A DNA stretch of 21,591 nt, taken from positions 1 to 21,591 of the forward strand of contig DYHY01000008.1 of NCBI GenBank assembly GCA_020723935.1, written 5' to 3'. How positions within the stretch are numbered: the stretch's first letter is position 1; every line of letters starts with the position of its first letter. Source of the stretch: Candidatus Micrarchaeum sp. (GTDB lineage: Archaea; SpSt-1190; DYHY01). Made by a program: the position numbers and the translations under genes. Below the pieces are notes generated by a model that worked only from the letters and a program-made list of their open reading frames with translations, searched no databases and was not told the origin of the DNA. This document shows positions 15,900 through 21,591 of the stretch, in pieces.

Positions 15900-16474
15900 T
15901 TACGTCCCGGGCCCCGGCCTTGGGCCTTGTCGTCCTTCCCGATCCTGCTCGCGGTCGGCCCGGCCTGGCCGGCGTACTTGCTCCCCTTGCGCTTGGTGTA
16001 GGGGACGTCGGCTTCCGACGTCATCCTGAAGAGGACGAGCTGGCAGATCCTGCTCCCGGCGCGGATGAGGACGGGCATCTTCCCGACGTTCGCGATCTCG
16101 AGCGTGAGCTGCCCTGAGAAGCCCGCGTCGATGAATCCCGCTGTGTGGATTATGACCCCGAGGCGCCCCCAGCCGCTCCTGCCCTCCAGCGTCCCGACGA
16201 CGTCCGCCGGGAGGGTTATTCTCTCGACGGTGCTCGCGAGGACGAACTCTCCCGGATGTATCACGAAATCCTTGGTCCTCACGCGCTCCAGATACTCCGT
16301 CCCGTCGCCCTTGAGGGGGTCCACGTGGGTGGAGGAGATCGTCTTGAAGACCATGAACTCGTCGGAGAGGCGCAGGTCTATCGAAGAGGGCCCGACGTTC
16401 CCCTTCTCGAAGGGCTCTATCCTGAATTTCCCCTCCTTCACGAGGGCCAGTATGTCCCTGTCGCTGTATATCAT
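15863..16474 (-). CDS. dcd: dCTP deaminase
   Basis: A 203-residue dCTP deaminase, which makes dUTP from dCTP (or dUMP in bifunctional archaeal forms) for thymidylate synthesis. The N-terminus MIYSDRDILALVKEGKFRIEPF and PSSIDLRL are typical. The active-site block is EGRSGWGRLGVIIHTAGFID plus AGFSGQLTLEIAN, whose Glu is the expected catalytic residue; the position often Ser in GRSS is Gly here. KYAGQAGPTASRI marks the family C-terminus, after which about 24 atypical basic residues follow and overlap the CYTH gene. A TAA in the next frame (15900-15902) immediately precedes the CYTH ATG, so this tail may be caused by a small indel. The long upstream open frame is ignored: ATG 16474 lies 26 nt from the shared TATA-like box. 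Confidence 0.92.
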   Translation of the reverse strand: MIYSDRDILALVKEGKFRIEPFEKGNVGPSSIDLRLSDEFMVFKTISSTHVDPLKGDGTEYLERVRTKDFVIHPGEFVLASTVERITLPADVVGTLEGRSGWGRLGVIIHTAGFIDAGFSGQLTLEIANVGKMPVLIRAGSRICQLVLFRMTSEADVPYTKRKGSKYAGQAGPTASRIGKDDKAQGRGPGRKWGTRRSKGSSS

Positions 16475-16495
16475 GGGGCCGGGCCGGCACCGCAA

Positions 16496-16506
16496 CTTAA
16501 AAAAGG
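16496..16506. promoter_or_regulatory. Shared bidirectional TATA-like box, dcd and NUDIX gene
   Basis: CTTAAAAAAGG is the sole AT-rich element in the 54-bp gap. Its centre is 26-27 nt from the dcd ATG (16474) and 28-29 nt from the NUDIX ATG (16529), the same arrangement as at 8312-8323. Confidence 0.6.
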
Positions 16507-16528
16507 TTGGGCGCCGCCGCCCGGGCGC

Positions 16529-16996
16529 ATGGCAGCGTCTCCGGCAACCAGGGAAGAGCGTTCCGCGGGCTTCGTCGTCTTCCGCAGGAACGCCGCCATC
16601 GGCGGGGAGGCGGAATTCCTCCTCCTGCAATACAAGGAGGACGGCTACTGGGGGCTTTCCAAGGGCCACGTCGAGGAGGGTGAGGGCGCGATGGACGCGG
16701 CGAGGCGCGAGCTTTCCGAGGAGACGGGGATCTCGCGCATAAGCGTTGTCCCGGCGTTCGCCGAGCAGATAGACTATTTCTTCAGGGCCAAGGACGGCGC
16801 GCGCGTCCACAAGACGGTCGCGTTCTTCCTGGCGGAGCTTGCCAATGTAGCCGAGGGCGCGGTGCGCCTGTCGGACGAGCACGTCGCCTTCGGATGGCTC
16901 TGCGCGCAGGACGCCCTCGCGAGGCTCACCTACGACACGGACAGGCCGGTTGTGGCAAGAGCCATCTGCAGGCTCGCTTCCGAAAGGGCCCCTTAA
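16529..16996 (+). CDS. NUDIX hydrolase, diadenosine-tetraphosphatase-like
   Basis: A 155-residue NUDIX hydrolase. The Nudix box is complete: G46-HVEEG-E52-GAMDAAR-RELSEETGI (46-68). The surrounding pattern, RSAGFVVFRR near the start, LLLQYKEDGYWGLSKGHVEEGE, and DYFFRAKDGARVHKTVAFFLAEL after the box, resembles asymmetric Ap4A hydrolases (NUDT2-like), which split bis(5'-nucleosyl) tetraphosphates. ATG 16529 sits about 29 nt from the shared TATA-like box and has no Shine-Dalgarno, so a leaderless transcript is likely. It is divergent from dcd, giving a paired nucleotide-metabolism locus that probably shares regulation. The gene ends 3 bp before the convergent aminotransferase pseudogene. The precise substrate is inferred from similarity only. 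Confidence 0.9.
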   Translation: MAASPATREERSAGFVVFRRNAAIGGEAEFLLLQYKEDGYWGLSKGHVEEGEGAMDAARRELSEETGISRISVVPAFAEQIDYFFRAKDGARVHKTVAFFLAELANVAEGAVRLSDEHVAFGWLCAQDALARLTYDTDRPVVARAICRLASERAP

Positions 16997-16999
16997 GGC

Positions 17000-18278
17000 C
17001 TACTTCCCAGTCAGCCTCTCGTAGGCCTTCCTCTGGAGGCGTATCGCCTCCTTGAACGCTTGCGCCGGCATCGACGTGAAGTTCCACCTGTAGAAATTGT
17101 CGAAGCTCCCGTCCCCGTTCGTGTCGAAGGCCGGGCCGGGGACGAAGGTCCCCCCTTCCCTGAGGTATTCGCGGGCGAGCGCTTCGGACCCCGTCCCCTT
17201 CGGAAGCTCCACCCACGCGAACATCACCCCGAACCTCGCGGCGACGGGGGTGCCCGAAAACTCCCACGCGAAGATCTCGGCCGAATCCCCCGAGCGCGCG
17301 AGGTAATTGCCCCTGTTCCTCGCGAGGCGCCCGGAGTAGGAGTCAAGGAGCGCGGGGCTGTATTCGAGGCCGATTGCCCGATACCTCGCCCTCGCCGTCC
17401 TCTCCTTCCCAGGATTCTTCTCCTCCCACTCGGCGCCGTCGAGGAGGAGCTCGTATGCGAAAGCCTGGTCGGAGCCCGAGCCGCAGAGGTTGCTGTTCTG
17501 CTTGATGGGGTCGACCGCCTTGATCACGTCCTTGGGCGCGACGAGAAGCCCACCCTCGTCGGCGAGAGGGATTTGGAAGTGGTCCTGGTGTGGACCACGT
17601 CCGGGTTGATCGCCCGCATGCTCGCCCGCCCCTTGGCAAGCTCCAGGTACGCCTGATCCTCCAGGAGCATCGCGCCCGATCTCGATTATCCCGGCGAGGA
17701 CCTCGGGCGGGAAGATCTGCTGGTCGGGGTTGCTGTAGACGGGATTGAACGCGATGAGCTTGGGCCGGCTCTCCCGGACCGCCCGCGAAAGGACGCCAAG
17801 GTCTATCCCGTCCTCGGTCGTCGGGATCCCGATTATCCGCGCGCCGGCGACCTTGAAGGCGTTGAGGAGGCCCGGATATCCCGGAGCCCGGGTTATCACC
17901 GCGTCCCCCTTGTCTACGTATGCGCGCGCGACGAGCTTGAGGGCTTCCTGCGAGCCGATCGTCACATAGGGAAGGGCGTCGGCCGGAACGGTTATCCCCT
18001 CGCGCCTCTCGAGAGTCTGCGCGAACCTCTGCCTGAGGTGGGTTATCCCGTCCGTCTGGATGTAATTGGTCGTCGTCCTGTCCGAGCCCTGCGGGTCGGC
18101 GACCGCAAGGAATATCCCCTTCTCGAAGAGCGACACGTTGCTGTCTGCGGAAGGATATCCGCCTGCTCCCGAATACCTACCTTATCTGCGCATTCCCGGA
18201 ACTCGCGGCCATTATCTGGCGTATCACCGACTTGGGCGCCCTGCCCGCCTGCCTCGATTTCAGCCTGTCGAAATCCAT
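17000..18278 (-). pseudogene. Class I/II PLP aminotransferase, multiply frameshifted
   Basis: A fold-type I aminotransferase of about 425 residues, similar to the LysN/MocR-like group. It begins at ATG 18278 (MDFDRLKSRQAGRAPKSVI) behind GGGGGAGG. A 4-bp tandem duplication (18174-18181) stops the first frame at IR-stop; without it the text reads IRYSGAGGYPSADSNVSLFEKG. The body has VTIGSQEALKLVARA and NPVYSNPDQQ. Between about 17673 and 17548 the family sequence lies in another frame: MLLEDQAYLELAKG, then the PLP-lysine motif TTSKSLSPTRVGF. In the continuous frame this stretch reads as unrelated Gly/Pro/His-rich sequence with no catalytic Lys. The C-terminus keeps the substrate-binding Arg in YRWNF and an odd DTNGDGSFD loop. 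Coding for an intact enzyme would need three corrections. Confidence 0.85.
18174..18181 (-). repeat. 4-bp tandem duplication in the aminotransferase gene
   Basis: TACC-TACC on the plus strand (GGTA twice on the coding strand). Removing one copy merges the start fragment with the main aminotransferase frame. Confidence 0.75.
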
Positions 18279-18291
18279 CGCGTTCCTCCCC

Positions 18292-18313
18292 CGATGCATG
18301 TTTTTGTGCATCG
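18292..18313. promoter_or_regulatory. Inverted repeat in the aminotransferase promoter
   Basis: CGATGCA (18292-18298) and TGCATCG (18307-18313) form a perfect 7-bp inverted repeat around an 8-nt T-rich spacer. It lies directly between the TATA-like box (18317-18325) and the predicted transcription start near 18295. It could be an operator; a hairpin is the alternative. Confidence 0.5.
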
Positions 18314-18316
18314 ACT

Positions 18317-18325
18317 GTTTTTAAG
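18317..18325 (-). promoter_or_regulatory. TATA-like box of the aminotransferase pseudogene
   Basis: CTTAAAAAC on the minus strand, centred 43 nt from ATG 18278. This leaves a leader of about 17 nt holding a Shine-Dalgarno (GGGGGAGG), unlike the leaderless pattern elsewhere. Confidence 0.45.
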
Positions 18326-18370
18326 ATATTGCGGGCTTTTCGGAATTCGGGGCCCCGTTTCCCGGAAAAA

Positions 18371-19579
18371 TCACAGGAACGTCGAGAGCAGGCGCAGGCC
18401 CTTGATTAGCCTCTCCTCGGGAAGGGTCGCGCAGTTTATCCGCGCACGATCCTTCCCGCGCGCCCTGTCCGCGAAGAACTCATCCCCACACGCGAAGTTG
18501 ATGCCCTCGCCCCTCGCGTCGGAGAGGATCTTCCTGGCGTCCGGGATTTTCAGCCAGAGGTAGAAGCCTCCCGCCGGCTTCTCGGCAAGGGTCCCTTCAG
18601 GGAAGTCGGACGATATTATCTCCTGCGCTATGTGCATCCTCCTCGCGTACTTGGGAAGCGTCCCCCTGGAGAACCTCTCGGGCCCGCCGGATTCCAGCCA
18701 CTTGCGCGCGAGGAGCTGCCCCGGCCCGGAGGGGGAGACCTCCCTCTCCGCGGCGACCTTCTGGGCGAGGCCCTCCTCCATGACCGCGAAGCCCATCCCC
18801 AGGGACGGGAGGAAGACGGAGGAGAAATCGCCGATGTAGATGACCCTCTCTTCCTCGTCCATCGCCTTGATCGGCGGGATCTCCTCGCCCTCCATCCCCA
18901 GGAGGGAGTTGGATGCGTCCTCCGCTATCATCATATCCGCCCTGCGGGCCGCGCCGATTATCTCCTCGCGCTCGGCGAGGGGCATGCGCCTCCCCGTGGG
19001 GTTCGCAAAGTCCGGGCAGCAGTAGATGACGCCTCCCTTCTTCCCGTCCGAAAGGGCCGCGAGGAGGCCGGCGACGCCCGCGACCCCCGTGAAGCCCTTG
19101 GGCGCGCGGCCCGGCTCGATAGAGAGGAGCCTTCCCGCGAAAGCGCGGCGCAGGAACTGCACGGGCTCAAGAAGGCCGCTAGTCACTACGACGTTCGCAG
19201 CCCTCGCGCGGAAGCGCAGGGATTTGGATATCTCGAGGACGAGCCTGGGATCGCCGCTCGCCCTGCCCGACGAGAAGAAGTCGGAGGGGACTGCCTCGCC
19301 CAGGTAGCCCGAGATCTCGTCCAGGGGCAGGAGAGCGGGGCTGGGCCCATCGCGCCCGAAATCGTATTCGTAGAACGGGGCATCCTGCGGGCCGCTTCCG
19401 GAATCCTCCGCAGAGGGCCCTTCCGGACCTTCGGAACCTTCGGAACCTTCGGAACCTTCGGAACCTTCGGAACCTTCGGAAAGCTCGACAAGCTCCTCGC
19501 CTGCGTTGTCTTCGGCCTTCCGAGCATCTTCGCCTGAGAATGATCCTTGCTCGCCCTCGGTTTCCACCATATGATTCAA
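18371..19579 (-). CDS. Aminotransferase-fold protein lacking the PLP lysine
   Basis: A 402-residue intact ORF. Residues 1-70 are acidic and low-complexity, with an (SEG)n run encoded by a 9-bp tandem repeat. The rest follows the class I/II aminotransferase fold: NVVVTSGLLEPVQFL, CCPDFANPTGRRMPLAERE (the conserved Asn is kept), MIAEDASNSLLG (Asp kept, Tyr position altered), YIGDFSSVFLPSLGMGF and the C-terminal ARINCATLPEER (Arg kept). Where the family has SFSK-x-x-x-PGLRxG, this protein has DFSS and PSLGMG, so the Schiff-base Lys is Ser. The segment between the two halves is also shorter than usual. It is therefore probably a pseudoenzyme or a regulator. TTG 19579 is chosen because AAGGAG lies 6 nt upstream; ATG 19570 is the alternative. 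It lies 15 nt after the ligase stop, in the same operon. Confidence 0.82.
   Translation of the reverse strand: MNHMVETEGEQGSFSGEDARKAEDNAGEELVELSEGSEGSEGSEGSEGSEGPEGPSAEDSGSGPQDAPFYEYDFGRDGPSPALLPLDEISGYLGEAVPSDFFSSGRASGDPRLVLEISKSLRFRARAANVVVTSGLLEPVQFLRRAFAGRLLSIEPGRAPKGFTGVAGVAGLLAALSDGKKGGVIYCCPDFANPTGRRMPLAEREEIIGAARRADMMIAEDASNSLLGMEGEEIPPIKAMDEEERVIYIGDFSSVFLPSLGMGFAVMEEGLAQKVAAEREVSPSGPGQLLARKWLESGGPERFSRGTLPKYARRMHIAQEIISSDFPEGTLAEKPAGGFYLWLKIPDARKILSDARGEGINFACGDEFFADRARGKDRARINCATLPEERLIKGLRLLSTFL
19419..19481. repeat. 9-bp tandem repeat encoding Ser-Glu-Gly
   Basis: CCTTCGGAA occurs six times perfectly (19428-19481), preceded by one degenerate copy (CCTTCCGGA, 19419-19427). The unit is a multiple of three, so copy-number changes keep the reading frame. 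It encodes the SEG/PEG run in the acidic N-terminus of the lysine-less aminotransferase-like protein. Confidence 0.95.
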
Positions 19580-19594
19580 GAAGTTCTCCTTCCC

Positions 19595-21415
19595 CTATTT
19601 AGGCTTCTTCCTGCGCCCGGGCTTATCCTTCCCGTCCCTCTCCCGCCCGGGAGCGACGGCCGTCCGCTTCTCGTCCTGCAGCCTGAAGAGCTCGCGGATC
19701 TCGGCCACCGTCGTCGCGTCCGCCGGCTTCTTGTCCCCGCGCACGCCCCCCTTGATCCTCGGGAACCTCAGGGCGAACCCGGGCTGCCCGCCGCTAGCGC
19801 CCGCCGCGTGGGTGGGGCTCCTCGTTATCTCGTCGGCCGCGATCGTCACGACCTTCCTAGGCAGGACCCAGAAATCGGGCTCAAGGCCGCTTTCGACACT
19901 GGGGGGTTTCTTCGCGCTCCTGTCTTCTTTGAGCAGCTGCGGGAAAGCCGCCATCTCCTCCTCGGAGAACCCGCTCCCGACCTTCGCGACGCTCACGTAC
20001 CTGCCGCTCTCCTCGTCGAGGACCGCGACGAGGAGCCCGCCGAAGCCGAAATCCGTCCTCTGGCCCTTGCCCCTGAAATAGCCTATTATGACCGCGTCGA
20101 TAGTGTCCGCGAGGCCGGCCTCGGTATAGGATTTCTTCATCTTTATCCAGGCGAACTTCCTCGCCCCCGCCGCGTATTTCGCCTTGGGATCCTTGGCTAT
20201 TATTCCCTCGAGGCCCTTCCCCACGCAGGAGAGGAAGAATTCGTCCACCTCCTCCCCGGTCTTCGCCCGCAGGGCGACGCTAGGCGATATCCCAGGAGAC
20301 AGCGCGAAGATCTTCTCCAGCTTCCTTCGCCTCTCCTCGAACAGGAGGGCTGTGTAGTCGACTCCTTCCAGGAAGAGCAGGTCGAATGCGAAGAGCCGCA
20401 GGGGGTATCTCTCGCTCATCCCGGCGACGTCGTGCTTCCTCTTCCTCTGTATCGTCTCCTGGAACGGGAGGAAGGCGCCCCTCTCCTTGTCGTACGCGAG
20501 GGCCTCGCCCTCGAAGATCATCTGATCGAACGGAAGGTCCCTCACCGCGCGGGTTATCTCCGGGAACATGTCCGTCGTGCGCTCGAGGGAGCGCGAGAAG
20601 ATCTCGATCTTCGCCCCGTCCTTGTGGATCTGCACGCGGAAGCCGTCGTACTTGGCTTCCACGAGGCAGGGCCCCATCCGCTCGATTATCTCGGCGCCGC
20701 TGTTGAGGCGCTCGGCGAGGGCGGGCCTTATCGGGTTCCCGGGCGAGATCTCCACCTTCGAGAGGCCCGCCTCACCCTCGGAGAACATTATCTCCGAGAT
20801 CCTCCCGAGGTCCGAGCAGAGGTTGTAGGCCGCCTCAAGGTCCTCGCGCATCGACTTGTCCCCTGAAAAGCGCGTCGAGAGCGCGTCCAGGATCGTGGGG
20901 TCGCCCACGCCGAGGCGCAACTTCGCAAGGGGGATTCTTGCGAGGTGCTTCGCTTCCGCAGGCGTCCTGCATCGCCCGAACAGGGATGCCAGGGTAGAGA
21001 TCTTCTGGTCCTGGCTCCCGGTCCCGGCCTGGAGGGCGAGCCGGCGCAGTTCCGAATAGGCCTTGCCCACCGTGAGGGGCAAGAGGTCCTCTGCCAGGCG
21101 GACCTGCTTCTTGCCCTTCGAAAGCAGGCTTTCGGCGACAAGGCCCAGGTCCCCGCTCTTCCTGTATTCGGAAAGGACCGCCTTCTTCCCCTGGCCGTAC
21201 GCCATCGAGATCGCCCGGATGAGGAGCTTCTCCCCTATCCCGAACTCCACGCCCTTGAACGGGGGTTCGACCACGCCCTGCAGGAGATATGTCACTGCCC
21301 GGGCTTCCTGCGGCCCTATCTTGTGGAAAAGCTCGGAAAGTATCCCCACCATCGCGTTCCGCGACGGCTCGGCCTCGACCCTCTCCAGGAAGTCGCAGAA
21401 CTCGGAGAGGTCCAT
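19595..21415 (-). CDS. lig: ATP-dependent DNA ligase
   Basis: Replicative-type archaeal DNA ligase of 606 residues, sealing nicks through a lysyl-AMP intermediate. The N-terminal DNA-binding domain (about 1-220) includes GVEFGIGEKLLIRAI and LRLGVGDPTILDAL. Adenylation motif I is EAKYDGFRVQIH, with the nucleophile near Lys255. Then come FSRSLERTTDMFPEI, FEGEALAYD, FAFDLLFLEG, EGIIAKDP and the WIKMKK motif. An OB-fold follows, with DAVIIGYFRGKGQRTDFGFGGLLVAV and ALRFPRIKG, and the protein ends in a basic Lys/Arg tail. ATG 21415 overlaps the stop of the upstream transporter gene (TGATG); GTG 21418 is the alternative. A TATA-like box 27 nt upstream suggests its own promoter as well. It is followed after 15 nt by the lysine-less aminotransferase-like gene. 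Confidence 0.96.
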   Translation of the reverse strand: MDLSEFCDFLERVEAEPSRNAMVGILSELFHKIGPQEARAVTYLLQGVVEPPFKGVEFGIGEKLLIRAISMAYGQGKKAVLSEYRKSGDLGLVAESLLSKGKKQVRLAEDLLPLTVGKAYSELRRLALQAGTGSQDQKISTLASLFGRCRTPAEAKHLARIPLAKLRLGVGDPTILDALSTRFSGDKSMREDLEAAYNLCSDLGRISEIMFSEGEAGLSKVEISPGNPIRPALAERLNSGAEIIERMGPCLVEAKYDGFRVQIHKDGAKIEIFSRSLERTTDMFPEITRAVRDLPFDQMIFEGEALAYDKERGAFLPFQETIQRKRKHDVAGMSERYPLRLFAFDLLFLEGVDYTALLFEERRRKLEKIFALSPGISPSVALRAKTGEEVDEFFLSCVGKGLEGIIAKDPKAKYAAGARKFAWIKMKKSYTEAGLADTIDAVIIGYFRGKGQRTDFGFGGLLVAVLDEESGRYVSVAKVGSGFSEEEMAAFPQLLKEDRSAKKPPSVESGLEPDFWVLPRKVVTIAADEITRSPTHAAGASGGQPGFALRFPRIKGGVRGDKKPADATTVAEIRELFRLQDEKRTAVAPGRERDGKDKPGRRKKPK

Positions 21416-21591
21416 CACCTGCGGGAAGATGCTTCCCGATTAAATCCTTTTTCCCCTCGCCCGCCGGCCAGGAAAAAGAGGGCGGCGCCTGCGGACACCG
21501 CCGCGGCGAAGCCGAAAGCCCAAGAGGGCCCGGCGTACTTCCAGAGGCCGCCCGCGATGATCGACGCCGGGAGGTAGACGATCCCTGTCGC
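21415..21591 (-). CDS. Membrane transporter C-terminus (partial), MFS-like
   Basis: The last 58 codons of a gene running off the window edge. They encode two hydrophobic stretches separated by a short turn (IVYLPASIIAGGLWKYAGPSW, then AFGFAAAVSAGAALFFLAGG) and a short polar tail ending EASSRR. The Gly-Gly-Leu-Trp turn and the final helix pair resemble the C-terminal two helices of major facilitator transporters. The TGA overlaps the ligase ATG as TGATG, which suggests a coupled operon. The family call is tentative because only the end is visible. Confidence 0.55.
   Translation of the reverse strand, partial: ATGIVYLPASIIAGGLWKYAGPSWAFGFAAAVSAGAALFFLAGGRGEKGFNREASSRR
21438..21446 (-). promoter_or_regulatory. 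TATA-like box of the ligase gene
   Basis: GATTTAATC on the minus strand, centred 27 nt from ATG 21415 and lying inside the transporter C-terminal codons. It would be an internal promoter giving a leaderless ligase transcript. Confidence 0.4.

Noticed and set aside
16475-16882. A longer dCTP deaminase reading frame extending into the NUDIX gene
   Set aside because: The extra residues lie antisense to a well-supported NUDIX hydrolase, and ATG 16474 gives the canonical start.
19419-19481. CRISPR array
   Set aside because: The 9-bp units are directly adjacent with no spacers and encode an in-frame Ser-Glu-Gly run.

Overview
The window reads as archaeal DNA of high GC content. The evidence is an STT3/AglB-type oligosaccharyltransferase, an SMC ATPase, an ATP-dependent DNA ligase of the archaeal kind, heavy use of AGG (Arg) and ATA (Ile) codons despite the GC richness, and AT-rich TATA-like boxes about 26-34 nt upstream of many start codons, which implies leaderless transcripts. 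Genes are tightly packed, often overlapping or convergent with almost no spacer. A compact, possibly DPANN-type genome would fit, but I cannot assign a lineage. UvrB is a repair gene of bacterial origin that many archaea have acquired.

Layout. 29-2564 (+): a NUDIX hydrolase, then uvrB, whose reading frame is broken once near 1428. 2574-5109 (-): an ABC exporter, ATPase followed by a permease with a very large extracytoplasmic coiled-coil insert. 5237-7351 (+): STT3/AglB. 7344-8285 (-): a secreted lipoprotein with a ComEC-like metallo-beta-lactamase domain, divergent from smc (8346-11858, +) across a single shared TATA-like box. 11947-12141 (-): a tiny, extremely acidic protein. 12266-12625 (+): a winged-helix regulator. 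12630-14501 (-): a large helical membrane-anchored surface protein. 14575-15406 (+): a broken HAD-family gene. 15403-15899 (-): a broken CYTH-domain gene that becomes visible only when its three fragments are joined. 15863-16474 (-): dCTP deaminase, divergent from a second NUDIX hydrolase (16529-16996, +), again across one shared TATA-like box. 17000-18278 (-): a broken class I aminotransferase. 18371-19579 (-): an intact but lysine-less aminotransferase-fold protein with an SEG repeat. 19595-21415 (-): ATP-dependent DNA ligase. 21415-21591 (-): the C-terminal end of a probable membrane transporter.

How it fits together. Nucleotide and DNA maintenance dominates: two NUDIX enzymes, dCTP deaminase, UvrB, SMC and ligase. 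The second theme is the cell surface: an ABC exporter, N-glycosylation, a secreted lipoprotein and a surface protein. The most striking observation is a set of identifiable lesions concentrated at 14.5-18.3 kb: a start codon changed from ATG to AGG, a 13-bp and a 4-bp tandem duplication, single-base losses in G/C runs, and a TAC-to-TAA change. They affect the HAD, CYTH and aminotransferase genes. Similar single-base lesions are seen or suspected in uvrB and at the start of the regulator gene. Either a block of genes is decaying or the assembly has local errors. No CRISPR array, tRNA, rRNA or insertion sequence was seen, and no stretch over 300 bases lacks a gene.
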